Shown in pieces: positions 51,379-60,432 of a stretch of 64,000 bases of DNA (positions are counted from its first letter, which is position 1; the number at the start of each line of letters is the position of its first letter). A program made the translations under genes and the position numbers. Below the pieces are notes generated by a model. That model saw nothing but the letters and a program-made list of their open reading frames with translations, was not told the origin of the DNA and searched no databases. The DNA is from an uncultured Clostridia bacterium (lineage in GTDB: Bacteria; Bacillota; Clostridia; Peptostreptococcales; Anaerovoracaceae), in assembly GCA_938045615.1 (NCBI GenBank), contig CALIBC010000179.1, forward strand, positions 62,001 through 126,000, written 5' to 3'.

Positions 51379-53490
51379 ATGTTCAAAAAAATTCTATTCA
51401 TTGTCTTGTCGGCAGGGCTGCTGTTTTCGGCGTTTCCGGTCGGCGTGAGCGCAGGATTCGGAGAAAAAGCCGGCAACGGAAAAGATTATGAGGCGGTGCG
51501 TCTTGACAGTCCGCAGGCCATGGCGCAGGCCATAGGAAAGAGCGTATCAAAGAAAAATTTAAAAAGGATAAGAAGTCGAGAGTATGGCAATTACGAAAAT
51601 GAAGTCAGGCGTCGGGTAATATTCAAAGGAGACCGACCGAAGGACGTTTACGGTGCAAAAAAGGTCTATTATTACAGTGTCGGCAATTTCTACATACTTG
51701 AATACGTATCGCCTGAAATGGCGGCCGAGGCTGTGGAGAGGATGAGAGCGGAATCACCCGATGCGTTGATTTTGCAAGATCGAGCGGTTCGGCAGGAAAA
51801 GCATGATCATATTGTCGCAACCTCATCCGATGACGGCAATGATTATGAAAACACCGGCAATTACAACAGGCAGAGCTACTGGAATACCAAGAAGAAAAAG
51901 ACGGGCTCACAGGACAGCATCGATGGCATAAGGCAGATGGGTCTTGACAATTTAAAAAACGCCGCCGAAAGAAATCCCGCAGGCTGGAGGGGCAGAAACG
52001 GCAAGATTACCGTGGCGGTGATCGATAGTGGTATCAACAGGAATCATCCTTGGCTTAGAAACCGGATAGATACGGCAACCAGCGTAAATCTTGCTTTGGA
52101 TTATCCCAATCAACCGGAAAAGTATGACGATCTTGTGGGGCACGGGAGTCATGTTTCGGGAATTATTGCAAAAGCGACACCTTCAAACGTCAAGATTATG
52201 ACGGTCAGAGTCTTCAACGTGCTAGGCAAGGCTTCTATACTGGCTATAACAGCGGGTGTGGATTATGCGCGCGAGCACGGCGCAGATATCATAAACATGA
52301 GCTTTGGCGAGAAAAATTCAAGCGATTCTGAGCGTATATTTATGGGCAGTGCGATGCAGAAAGCGGTAAGCGCAGGGATCACTTTATTTGCCGCATCGGG
52401 AAACGATTATTCCAATGTCGCATACACCCTGCCCGCAAACAGCGCATGGACCATCGCCATAGGTTCGGTGGAACCGAGGGCGCCGCTCACGGAGTTTGTC
52501 AACGGTGTCATGCTGCCGGTATACAATGGAATCTACAGCGGTGAACTGGTAAGATCGGATTTTTCCAATAACGGCGAGCTGATCGACTTTGTGGGACCGG
52601 GGAGGTATATAAGCAGTGCATGGATAGGACAACCGGGAGCAGCATCCGGACGCATCTCAAGCGGAACATCTATGGCAACTCCGCATCTTACCGCTGCCGC
52701 CGCTATGATCAAACTGAAACATCCCGAATATAACCAGTGGGATGTATATGCGACGTTGCAGGATAATACCGTCGATATAGGAGCGCCCGAAAAGGATTTG
52801 GACACCGGACACGGGTACGTCGACATGATGGCATACAATTCAAGGGAGGTACGTGTGGGTAAACCTCATCAGGCCATAAATACTGTGGTCGAGCTTTACG
52901 GAAACATGAACAGTCTTGGTAGGAAAACAGCACTGAAGTCAACGCTTACAAGGGGAGACGGAAAGATTGACTATGTCTCCTCCAACACTTCCGTGGTCAG
53001 AATGAGCGGAAGCGATGCGATAATTACCGGGCCGGGACGGTGTGAAGTGACGGCAACGGCTCAAGAAACTGCGCGGTATGCGAAATCGAGCAGGAGAATA
53101 AATATCCTGATCACAAAAGGAAAGCAGAGCATAGTCCTGAAAAAGAGACGCTACAAAAAGAGCAGAAAGTCCAAACCGTTCTACCTGAAGGCAAGAGTGG
53201 CAAAACCCGGTGACGGAAAGTTGACCTTCAAAGTTACAAAGAAAGGCATTGTAAAGGTAAATTCACGGGGGAAGGTCAGGATACTGAGAAAAGGAACGGT
53301 CAAGGTATATGCAAGAGCTAACGAGACAGCAGGCTTTTATGGTGCGATCTCAAAACCGATTCTTATAAAGATAACCAAAAGTAAAGCCGGAAAAGCAAAA
53401 AAGTTGCATGCCTCGCGAAGAAAAGCCGGCAAGCGCATGAAGCACATAAAGAAGCACGTAAAGAGAGGAAAAAAACACAGAAAAAGCTGA
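51379..53490 (+). CDS. Secreted subtilisin-like serine protease (S8) with cationic tail
   Basis: A 703-residue exported protease. Residues 1-25 are a signal peptide; about 30-140 form a propeptide region. The catalytic triad is complete: Asp216 in 'AVIDSGINRNHP', His255 in 'VGHGSHVSGIIA', Ser431 in 'SSGTSMATPHLTAAAAM'. After the catalytic domain two Ig-like (Big-2 type) beta domains follow ('TLTRGDGKIDYVSSNTSVV', 'LTFKVTKKGIVKVNSRGKV'). The last 45 residues are almost all Lys, Arg, His and small residues, with no LPxTG. Anchoring to anionic wall polymers by charge is inferred. The ATG is 51379, preceded by GGGAAAAAAG; a longer in-frame start at 51256 lies inside pepD. Confidence 0.92.
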   Translation: MFKKILFIVLSAGLLFSAFPVGVSAGFGEKAGNGKDYEAVRLDSPQAMAQAIGKSVSKKNLKRIRSREYGNYENEVRRRVIFKGDRPKDVYGAKKVYYYSVGNFYILEYVSPEMAAEAVERMRAESPDALILQDRAVRQEKHDHIVATSSDDGNDYENTGNYNRQSYWNTKKKKTGSQDSIDGIRQMGLDNLKNAAERNPAGWRGRNGKITVAVIDSGINRNHPWLRNRIDTATSVNLALDYPNQPEKYDDLVGHGSHVSGIIAKATPSNVKIMTVRVFNVLGKASILAITAGVDYAREHGADIINMSFGEKNSSDSERIFMGSAMQKAVSAGITLFAASGNDYSNVAYTLPANSAWTIAIGSVEPRAPLTEFVNGVMLPVYNGIYSGELVRSDFSNNGELIDFVGPGRYISSAWIGQPGAASGRISSGTSMATPHLTAAAAMIKLKHPEYNQWDVYATLQDNTVDIGAPEKDLDTGHGYVDMMAYNSREVRVGKPHQAINTVVELYGNMNSLGRKTALKSTLTRGDGKIDYVSSNTSVVRMSGSDAIITGPGRCEVTATAQETARYAKSSRRINILITKGKQSIVLKKRRYKKSRKSKPFYLKARVAKPGDGKLTFKVTKKGIVKVNSRGKVRILRKGTVKVYARANETAGFYGAISKPILIKITKSKAGKAKKLHASRRKAGKRMKHIKKHVKRGKKHRKS

Positions 53491-53568
53491 ATAGCGGACA
53501 GCAGGCGCCTGCACGTATCCTAATGCAAACACGAAGCGGAAAAAATGATAGATATAGGGTTATAGGAG

Positions 53569-53617
53569 AAAAAAGAAGATGCATCAATCCCCAGGGAGGT
53601 AATGCATCTTCTTTTTT
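53569..53617. terminator. Bidirectional terminator between subtilase and gdhA
   Basis: Perfect 16-bp inverted repeat AAAAAAGAAGATGCAT / ATGCATCTTCTTTTTT with a 17-nt loop. Six A on one side and six T on the other allow it to end both convergent transcripts. Confidence 0.93.
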
Positions 53618-53638
53618 AAAGTGTAACTTGCAATCAGA

Positions 53639-54982
53639 CTATACGATTCCCTGAAGCATCATAGCTTCGGCAACTCGTTCAAATCCCGCAATATTGGCGC
53701 CGACCACCAAATTGTAGCCCAGATTGTAGCGTTTGCACGCATCGGCAGCTAATCTGTGGATGTTTACCATGATGGCTTCAAGCTGCTTGTATACTTCTTC
53801 TTCAGACCAGATCAGATGCTCGGCATTCTGTGACATCTCAAGGCATGAGCATGCAACACCGCCGGCATTTGCGGCCTTCGCAGGTCCGATGACAACATCA
53901 TTTTCCTGAAGATAAGCAAGCGCTTCGTTGGTCGTAGGCATGTTTGCGCCCTCACAGAGGAATTTGCAGCCGTTTGCGACCATAGCCTTTGCATCTTCGA
54001 TATGTATCTCGTTTTGAGTCGCACAAGGTATGTAAAGATCCGCTTTAACTTCCCATGGCTTTTTGCCCGCAAAGAATTTTGCGCCAGGGAATTTGTCCGC
54101 ATAAGGTGCACAGATGTTCTTTCCGGAAGATCTGAGTTCAAGCATGTAATCCTCTTTTTCACCTGAAATTCCGTCTTCGTCAAGGATATACCCATCCGGT
54201 CCGGAGATTGTTATGACTTTGGCACCGAGCTGGTTGAGCTTCTGTACCGTGCCCCACGAAACGTTACCGAATCCGGAAACGACAACAGTCTTTCCTTTGA
54301 GTTCTTCGCCGCAGTGCTTGAGCATTTCACGTGCGAAGAAGACGATTCCGTATCCCGTGGCTTCCGTTCTTCCGGCAAGACCGCCGTTGGTAATGCCTTT
54401 ACCTGTCCATGAGCCGTCGTAAACGTTGGTGATTCTCTTATACTGACCCATCATGAAACCGATTTCTCTTCCGCCTACGCCGATGTCGCCGGCAGGAACG
54501 TCCGTGTTCGGTCCGATGTGTCTGTAAAGCTCCGTGACAAATGACTGGCAGAATCTCATGATTTCGGCATCGGATTTTCCGTTGGGATCAAAATCCGCAC
54601 CGCCTTTTCCGCCTCCGATAGGCAGTGATGTCAAACTATTTTTGAAGATCTGTTCAAATCCCAAAAACTTGAGGATTCCGGGGTAAACATTCGGAGAAAA
54701 ACGCAGGCCGCCTTTGTAAGGTCCAAGCGCACTGTTGAACTCAAAGCGATAGCCTCTGTTCACCTGCACTTTGCCGCTGTCATCAACCCATGGCACACGG
54801 AACATTATGCCGCGTTCAGGTTCGATCAGCCTCTCTATAAGACCTGCTTCAACGTATTCCGGATGTGCTTCCAGAACCGGTTCGATAGAAGTAAGAACTT
54901 CTTCAATTGTTTGTAGGAATTCAGGTTCGCCTGGATTCTTTTCCTTAGCAATATCTATGTACTGCTGCACTAGATTTCCCAT
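53639..54982 (-). CDS. gdhA: NADP-type glutamate dehydrogenase
   Basis: A 447-residue hexameric-type enzyme that interconverts glutamate and 2-oxoglutarate plus ammonia. Typical blocks are 'RVPWVDDSGKVQVNRGYRFEFNSALGPYKGGLRF', 'PIGGGKGGADFDPNGKSDAEIMRFCQSF' with the catalytic Lys, 'DVPAGDIGVGGREIGFMMGQYKR', and the nucleotide loop 'VVSGFGNVSWGT'. It is close to clostridial GdhA in length. It is monocistronic, with a promoter at 55072-55044 and AGAGGAG before the ATG. Confidence 0.97.
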   Translation of the reverse strand: MGNLVQQYIDIAKEKNPGEPEFLQTIEEVLTSIEPVLEAHPEYVEAGLIERLIEPERGIMFRVPWVDDSGKVQVNRGYRFEFNSALGPYKGGLRFSPNVYPGILKFLGFEQIFKNSLTSLPIGGGKGGADFDPNGKSDAEIMRFCQSFVTELYRHIGPNTDVPAGDIGVGGREIGFMMGQYKRITNVYDGSWTGKGITNGGLAGRTEATGYGIVFFAREMLKHCGEELKGKTVVVSGFGNVSWGTVQKLNQLGAKVITISGPDGYILDEDGISGEKEDYMLELRSSGKNICAPYADKFPGAKFFAGKKPWEVKADLYIPCATQNEIHIEDAKAMVANGCKFLCEGANMPTTNEALAYLQENDVVIGPAKAANAGGVACSCLEMSQNAEHLIWSEEEVYKQLEAIMVNIHRLAADACKRYNLGYNLVVGANIAGFERVAEAMMLQGIV

Positions 54983-55043
54983 TTTGATCTCCTCTTTCTC
55001 TTAAAATGTGCTTAAATGCGTGTGCACGCCATCGAACAACCCA

Positions 55044-55072
55044 AATATAACACTTTGTTATTTTTTAGTCAA
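55044..55072 (-). promoter_or_regulatory. Promoter of gdhA
   Basis: On the minus strand TTGACT (55072-55067), 17-bp spacer, TATATT (55049-55044), giving a leader of about 55 nt before the gdhA ATG. Confidence 0.65.
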
Positions 55073-55101
55073 CACGTTTGGCGGCGTCTTGCGAAAATTT
55101 A

Positions 55102-55128
55102 TTGACATAAGAAATTGGATACTATAAA
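55102..55128 (+). promoter_or_regulatory. Possible promoter for the DUF2712-like gene
   Basis: TTGACA (55102-55107) and TATAAA (55123-55128) with a short 15-bp spacer. It is divergent from the gdhA promoter; the next 130 bp to the ATG show no other element. Confidence 0.4.
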
Positions 55129-55257
55129 CTTATTTGTATAGATCAGGAAAGCGGAATCCGGTATGAAATAAGAAAGTTTTTTGATCATTAATAAAGAAGC
55201 GTGAATACTGCTTTTCAAGACCGGATTAGAGAACGTTGATGATGGAAAGGATTTGGA

Positions 55258-55695
55258 ATGAATATTGAAAAAAAGAACAAGAGAAGGATAGCTGTTGCCA
55301 TTTTGACGACGGTGGCGTTGGTGTGTGCGATCTTTATGGCGTCAAGTTCAAATGCGTTTGCGAGAAGTTATTCATTCAGATTTTCGGTCAAGCCGAACCA
55401 AGTTAACGCTAAAGAAAAACATGGTAGAAACAGAGGCAATGTATCGACGGCAAACCGTTGGAGCGTTCTTCTTCAAAAATCCGGGGAAGGCAAGGGGAGT
55501 TGGACCGATTTTTGGCTTCAGGGAGCTGACGGTGAACAGGTTTCAAAGTATATGAGAGTCAGGTGCGGCGGTGGTTGGTACATGCAGGAAGCATTTGAAA
55601 GTTCAAGATCACGGACAGTGTATCTGTTTGCGGAAGATAATAAGAATAAACCGACCGGATATAGCGTTAAAGGTCGTTGGCGAGCACAGCAGTAA
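55258..55695 (+). CDS. Small secreted protein, DUF2712-like
   Basis: A 145-residue exported protein with a signal peptide (residues 1-36, 'RRIAVAILTTVALVCAIFM', cleavage after NAFA). The mature part has the pattern of the DUF2712 family: 'YSFRFSVKPN', 'TANRWSVLLQKSGEGKG', 'TDFWLQGADG', 'RVRCGGGWYMQEAFESS', 'VYLFAEDNK' and 'YSVKGRW'. Function of the family is not known. Family assignment is from memory of these conserved words and should be treated as probable. It stands alone between gdhA and the cobalamin operon. Confidence 0.65.
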   Translation: MNIEKKNKRRIAVAILTTVALVCAIFMASSSNAFARSYSFRFSVKPNQVNAKEKHGRNRGNVSTANRWSVLLQKSGEGKGSWTDFWLQGADGEQVSKYMRVRCGGGWYMQEAFESSRSRTVYLFAEDNKNKPTGYSVKGRWRAQQ

Positions 55696-55765
55696 GCAAC
55701 GGTAATATGTAGGATCGACGCTCGGATGATGATCGGAGCTCTCATAATGATCGGGGTGTAGCGGG

Positions 55766-56935
55766 ATGAACCGTGATATAAAGGATGAACGATACAGATT
55801 GGTGAACGGCAGGAAACTTCGATACGGGTACACGACCGGAAGCTGTGCCGCGGCTGCGGCCGCGGCCTCTTTGCGTATGCTTCTCACAGGTGATGTGGTT
55901 TCGCATGTCAGAGTAAGACTTCCCGGTGGAGATACCGCGATGTTTGAGATACGGAATCCCTGCCTGACGTCGAACAAAGCAATTTGCTCCATAGTTAAGG
56001 ACGGAGGGGATGACCCCGATGTTACACATGGTCTTTCAATTACGGCGGAAGTGTCGAAATTCGATGACGGGGGTATACTCATAGAAGGCGGTGAGGGTGT
56101 CGGACGCATTACGGAAGAAGGTCTACGGTGCAAAGTCGGAGATCCTGCGATAAATCCCGTGCCGCGAAAGATGATACGGGAAAATCTCATCGCCATATCC
56201 GAAAAAAACGGATATTTCGGCGGAATAAAGGTTAGGATTTCTGTTCCCGGAGGCGAAAAAATCGCAAAGAACACATTCAACCCGAGACTGGGGATTGTGG
56301 GAGGAATTTCAATACTGGGTACCACCGGCATAGTTGAACCTATGAGTGAAAAGGCGCTGGTAGACACCATAAAGATGGACATCGACAGAAGATATGCGGA
56401 GAACTGCGACAGAATCTTGATAGTGCCGGGCAACTATGGGAAGGATTTTTGCAAAAATACTCTCGGCATAGACATTGATCGAGCCGCGATAATTTCCAAC
56501 TACGTGGGTGAAGCACTCGATTACATAAGGTATAAAGGATTCAGGGAAGTTTTTCTTGTTGGGCACACGGGAAAACTTATAAAAATCGCGGCGGGTGTGA
56601 TGAACACTCATTCTATGTATGCGGATGCAAGGATGGAAGTTTTTGCGGCGCATGTCGGAGCACTCGGGGCATCGTCGGAAATGATAGAGAAGATACTACA
56701 CTGCAATACCACAGATCAGGCATTTGAGACAGTAAGCGAAATGCCGTGGCAGGATGAACTCAAAAAAAGAATTTGTAACAAAGCGATGGAACATTTGAAT
56801 TTCAGACTTCACAACGAGGTGGAAATTCAACTGACGATGTTTACGACAAATGGGATGAATACGATAAAGTCACCGGGTGCGGATGGGATGGCAGAAGCTT
56901 TCAGGGAAGAGAGTAAGGTTGGCATCCCACGGTGA
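55766..56935 (+). CDS. cbiD: Cobalt-precorrin-5B C1-methyltransferase
   Basis: A 389-residue CbiD, the anaerobic-pathway enzyme that methylates C1 of cobalt-precorrin-5B. The N-terminal 'LRYGYTTGSCAAAAAAASLRMLL' is diagnostic. 'NPVPRKMIRENL', 'ISVPGGEKIAKNTFNPRLGIVGGISILGTTGIVEPMSEKAL' and 'VGHTGKLIKIAAGVMNTHS' are further conserved blocks. It is the first gene of the cobalamin cluster in the window. No cobalamin riboswitch is seen in the 70 bp upstream or before the DUF2712-like gene. Confidence 0.96.
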   Translation: MNRDIKDERYRLVNGRKLRYGYTTGSCAAAAAAASLRMLLTGDVVSHVRVRLPGGDTAMFEIRNPCLTSNKAICSIVKDGGDDPDVTHGLSITAEVSKFDDGGILIEGGEGVGRITEEGLRCKVGDPAINPVPRKMIRENLIAISEKNGYFGGIKVRISVPGGEKIAKNTFNPRLGIVGGISILGTTGIVEPMSEKALVDTIKMDIDRRYAENCDRILIVPGNYGKDFCKNTLGIDIDRAAIISNYVGEALDYIRYKGFREVFLVGHTGKLIKIAAGVMNTHSMYADARMEVFAAHVGALGASSEMIEKILHCNTTDQAFETVSEMPWQDELKKRICNKAMEHLNFRLHNEVEIQLTMFTTNGMNTIKSPGADGMAEAFREESKVGIPR

Positions 56936-57005
56936 GGTACATGAACAACCACGCTTTTGAAAAAAATAAAGTGAGTGAATCGCATGGAGAGGAGCGAAGT
57001 TAAAT

Positions 57006-57788
57006 ATGATCTACTTTGTAGGCGCCGGGCCGGGCGCCGTCGATCTTATTACCGTAAGAGGAGCGGAGCTTTTAAAAAAGGCGGATATCATAATATATGC
57101 CGGTTCGCTGGTCAATCCGGAACTTTTGTCGTACGCAAAGCAGGGTTGTGAGATTTACAACAGTGCCAAAATGACTCTTGAAGAAATAATTGACGTGATG
57201 GAATCGGGTGCGGGAAGCCAAATAGTGAGATTGCATACCGGAGATCCTTGTATTTACGGGGCGATACGCGAGCAGATGGATATTCTTGACGAAAAAGGAC
57301 TGGAATACGAGTACGTGCCGGGTGTCAGCTCTTTTATAGGTGCGGCCTCGGCACTCAAAGCCGAATATACATTGCCCGGCGTCAGTCAGACGGTGATATT
57401 GACGAGGATGGCCGGGCGGACTCCTGTGCCGGAAAAAGAAGAGATCTCAAAGCTTGCGGCGCACGGATCCACTATGATCGTGTTTCTGACTTCCACGATG
57501 CTGGAAGAGCTGCAGAGTAGACTTATCGACGGCGGTTATGAACCGGATTCCCCTGCGGCTATAGTGTATCGTGCGACATGGCCGGATCAGAAAGTTATAC
57601 GTACCCGGGTAGGCAATATAGCTGAGGCGGCGCGGGAAAACGGAATAAATAAAATGGCGCTGGTGCTCGTTGGAGGATTTCTGGGGCAGCGGTATGACAG
57701 ATCGGAATTATACAACTCCTCGTTTACGCATCTGTTCCGAACAGCGGTTGCAATCGAGGATAGCGAGGACGGAGAGCGCCAAAAATGA
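57006..57788 (+). CDS. cbiF: Cobalt-precorrin-4 C11-methyltransferase
   Basis: A 260-residue SAM-dependent corrin methyltransferase of the CbiF/CobM type. Blocks are 'IYFVGAGPGAVDLITVRGAELLKKADIIIYAGSLVNPE', 'RLHTGDPCIYGAIREQMD', 'YVPGVSSFIGAASALKAEYTLPG', 'RTPVPEKE' and 'STMLEELQ'. It methylates C11. The gene is coupled to cbiG by a 4-bp overlap and follows cbiD by 70 bp, with GAGAGGAG before the ATG. Confidence 0.95.
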   Translation: MIYFVGAGPGAVDLITVRGAELLKKADIIIYAGSLVNPELLSYAKQGCEIYNSAKMTLEEIIDVMESGAGSQIVRLHTGDPCIYGAIREQMDILDEKGLEYEYVPGVSSFIGAASALKAEYTLPGVSQTVILTRMAGRTPVPEKEEISKLAAHGSTMIVFLTSTMLEELQSRLIDGGYEPDSPAAIVYRATWPDQKVIRTRVGNIAEAARENGINKMALVLVGGFLGQRYDRSELYNSSFTHLFRTAVAIEDSEDGERQK

Positions 57789-58891
57789 TGATTTTTTTAT
57801 CATTTACAGACAGGGGAAAAGCTTTGGCGGACAGAATTTCAGCATTCTTTCCGGACGAAAAAAAGAAGTTTTACACAAGATCCGGTTCGGCGTCGAAGTT
57901 TGTGGATAGGTATTTCCGGCAGGCGGATAAAGTGGTTTTCGTCGGTGCGGTGGGAATTGCCGTAAGACTCATAGCACCGCACGCACTGAAAAAGGATGTG
58001 GATCCTGCGGTTGTGTGTGTCGATGAAACCGGAAGGTTTGCGATTCCGATTCTGTCAGGTCACATAGGAGGCGCAAATGAGCTTGCCGAAAAAATATCCA
58101 CTCAAATCGGATGTCAATCCGTCATAACTACGGCAACGGATATTTCCGGAGTCTTTGCGTGGGATGTCTGGGCGAGAAAAAATGACTGCAAGGTAGCAAA
58201 TACCGCTGAAATCAAGCACATATCCGCCACCCTGCTCAAAGGTGAAAAAGTAGGATTCGTATCGGACTTTGAGGTGAGGGGAGAGCTGCCTGAAGGAACC
58301 TTTGCGGAAATCCACTCCTTGGATTCGGCAGAGGTGAAAACGGGTGCATCGCAGACTGAAAGAATCCGGGACGGCGGGCTACAGGCCGAAGAGAAAGAAA
58401 ACGCAGGAAAGATCGGAATATGCATAAGCCTTGACGAGAACAAAAAACCTTTCCGGCACACGCTGAATTTGATCCCACGCGTTATTGTTCTGGGGGTCGG
58501 ATGCAGACGTGATACGGACAGCGAATTGTTCGAGAAATTTATATGTGACAGTCTCGAGGATCTTGGAATATCAATCAAGGCCGTTTCAGGTATCGCAAGC
58601 GTGGACATAAAAAAGGATGAAGAGTGCATAAAACGTTTCGGGAAGAAATATGGGATCGAACCCGTTTTTTTCTCACCCGAAAAACTCATGAACGTCAAAG
58701 GCAGTTTCAGCGCATCAAAGTTTGTGAAGCAAGTGACAGGCGCCGACAATGTGTGTGAACGCAGCGCTGCGGCGGCGGGCGCAATTGAGTTTATGATGAG
58801 GAAGAAGAGCCGCGACGGCATGACGCTGGCGATCGGAAAAAAGAAAGCAAAATTTTTGTTTCGGCAGGATGTTCAGATGGGAGACGTTTGA
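57785..58891 (+). CDS. cbiG: Cobalt-precorrin-5A hydrolase
   Basis: A 368-residue CbiG, which opens the ring lactone and releases acetaldehyde in the anaerobic pathway. The N-terminal domain has 'VVFVGAVGIAVRLIAPHALKKDVDPAVVCVDETGRFAIPILSGHIGGANELA'-type blocks, with 'SGHIGGANELAEKIS' most telling. The C-terminal domain has 'VLGVGCRRDT', 'AVSGIASVDIKKDE' and 'FSASKFVKQVTGADNVCERSAAAA'. All three CbiG regions (N, mid, C) are present. It overlaps cbiF and abuts cbiH. Confidence 0.95.
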   Translation: MMIFLSFTDRGKALADRISAFFPDEKKKFYTRSGSASKFVDRYFRQADKVVFVGAVGIAVRLIAPHALKKDVDPAVVCVDETGRFAIPILSGHIGGANELAEKISTQIGCQSVITTATDISGVFAWDVWARKNDCKVANTAEIKHISATLLKGEKVGFVSDFEVRGELPEGTFAEIHSLDSAEVKTGASQTERIRDGGLQAEEKENAGKIGICISLDENKKPFRHTLNLIPRVIVLGVGCRRDTDSELFEKFICDSLEDLGISIKAVSGIASVDIKKDEECIKRFGKKYGIEPVFFSPEKLMNVKGSFSASKFVKQVTGADNVCERSAAAAGAIEFMMRKKSRDGMTLAIGKKKAKFLFRQDVQMGDV

Positions 58892-59619
58892 TGAAGATAT
58901 TTGTGGTGGGAATCGGTCCGGGCGACGTGGAGCTTATGACTCCGCAGGCCGTGGAGGCAATTAAAAACAGCGATGTCGTGGTGGGTTACACGCTTTATGT
59001 GGAACTTATACAGGATCTGTGTAGGGGAAAGATCGTAAATTCAACTCCCATGAAAAAAGAGATTGACAGATGCCGGCTGGCGCTTGAATATGCTATGGAG
59101 GGGAAAAATGTTGCACTTGTCTGTAGCGGCGATCCGGGCGTATACGGAATGGCGGGATTGATGCGTGAAGTCGCAGCGAGCCACCCCGAAGTTGAAATCG
59201 CAACAGTGCCCGGGATAACCGCTGCGTGCGGCGGCGCGGCTGTATTGGGCGCACCTCTGATTCATGATTTTGCCGTCATCTCTTTGAGCGATCTGCTCAC
59301 ACCTTGGGAAATAATCGAAAAAAGGATAAAATTGGCGGCAGAAGCCGATTTTGTTATCTGTCTGTATAATCCAAAGAGCAAAAAGAGAAAGGATCACCTT
59401 GACAGGGCAATCCGACTTATTTTAGCAAGCAGATCTTGCGATATAGTGTGCGGATATGCAAAAAACATAGGAAGATCCGGAGAAAAGGCTGTAATATGCA
59501 GGATAAAAGATCTTCTTGGAAATGATGACATAGATATGTTTGCGACCGTGTTTGTCGGCAATTCGCAGACGCGTGAAATCAATGGAAAGATGGTGACCCC
59601 GCGTGGATATGCATTGTGA
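58891..59619 (+). CDS. cbiH: Cobalt-precorrin-3 C17-methyltransferase
   Basis: A 242-residue CbiH/CobJ-type methyltransferase that brings about ring contraction with C17 methylation. Blocks are 'VGIGPGDVELMTPQAVEAIKNSDVVVGYTLYVEL', 'CSGDPGVYGMAGLM', 'VPGITAACGGAAVLGAPLIHDFAVISLSDLLTPWEIIEKR', 'NPKSKKRKDHL' and 'GNSQTREINGKMVTPRGY'. ATG 58891 overlaps the cbiG stop (TGATG) and has GGGAG upstream. No extra C-terminal domain is fused. Confidence 0.95.
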   Translation: MKIFVVGIGPGDVELMTPQAVEAIKNSDVVVGYTLYVELIQDLCRGKIVNSTPMKKEIDRCRLALEYAMEGKNVALVCSGDPGVYGMAGLMREVAASHPEVEIATVPGITAACGGAAVLGAPLIHDFAVISLSDLLTPWEIIEKRIKLAAEADFVICLYNPKSKKRKDHLDRAIRLILASRSCDIVCGYAKNIGRSGEKAVICRIKDLLGNDDIDMFATVFVGNSQTREINGKMVTPRGYAL

Positions 59620-60379
59620 GAGGATAGCCGTTTTTTCCGGCACATCCGAAGGGTATGAACTTGCACTGTGCATGAAAAAAAACGGTGGACTGGAATTGAC
59701 TGATTTCTACGTGGCTACGGGCTATGGGGCTTCCACATTTGACGATCTGCCGCAAGCCAATGTTGTGGTGGGAAGATTGACATGCAAAGAGATGGAAGAG
59801 CTGTTTACGGGGGGCAAGTACGGCATGGTCATGGACGCGACGCATCCATACGCCGATGCCGTGACCGCAAACTTGAAAAGCGCGTGCGAAAAAACGGGAA
59901 CAAAGTACATACGCCTTTTACGTGAGGAAGGCAAGATACCGGAGAACGTAATCCTGACGAAAAACATGGAAGAAGCCGTACGGATTCTCAATGAGATGCA
60001 AGGTGGATTCCTGTTGACCACGGGTGCAAAGGAAATATCGAAATTTGCGCATGTAACCGGATTCTCGGACAGGGCAGTGGTGCGCGTTCTTCCGAGCGTG
60101 GACTCACTGGATGCATGCATGAAAGTCGGTGTGAGGATGCGGAATATAATCTGCATGCAGGGACCCTTTACCCGCGAAATGAATCTGGCCACGATGAAAC
60201 AATACGACCTTGATATTCTGGTCACAAAGAGCACGGGAAAGGCAGGAGGCTTTTCGGAGAAAACTTCTATTGCCGACGAGGGATACACGGTGATAGTGGT
60301 GGGCAGGCCGCCACAGGAAGAAGGGATGACACTTGAAGAAGCCATCGGTGTCGTATCGTCGAAATTTGAATCAGTATGA
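59609..60379 (+). CDS. cbiJ: Cobalt-precorrin-6A reductase
   Basis: A 256-residue CbiJ/CobK, the NAD(P)H-dependent reductase of precorrin-6A. Conserved parts are 'IAVFSGTSEGYELA', 'MDATHPYADAVTANLKSACEKTGTKYIRLLRE', 'LLTTGAKEISKF', 'MQGPFTREMN', 'DILVTKSTGKAGGFSEKTS' and 'VIVVGRPPQEEG'. It overlaps the end of cbiH. ATG 59609 is used; a GTG two codons earlier (59603) is equally possible. Neither has a strong ribosome site, consistent with translational coupling. Confidence 0.93.
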   Translation: MHCERIAVFSGTSEGYELALCMKKNGGLELTDFYVATGYGASTFDDLPQANVVVGRLTCKEMEELFTGGKYGMVMDATHPYADAVTANLKSACEKTGTKYIRLLREEGKIPENVILTKNMEEAVRILNEMQGGFLLTTGAKEISKFAHVTGFSDRAVVRVLPSVDSLDACMKVGVRMRNIICMQGPFTREMNLATMKQYDLDILVTKSTGKAGGFSEKTSIADEGYTVIVVGRPPQEEGMTLEEAIGVVSSKFESV

Positions 60380-60432
60380 GGCTTATGTTCAAGAGCGTTC
60401 TTTGAATGCGTTGCACAGGGAAAAGGAGAAGT

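Noticed and set aside
54983..55765. Cobalamin riboswitch
   Set aside because: No B12-box-like conserved core or matching helices were found by eye. A covariance search would be decisive.
58114..58821. 235-codon open frame on the minus strand
   Set aside because: Antisense to cbiG, which has all family blocks. No ribosome site or family features on the minus strand.
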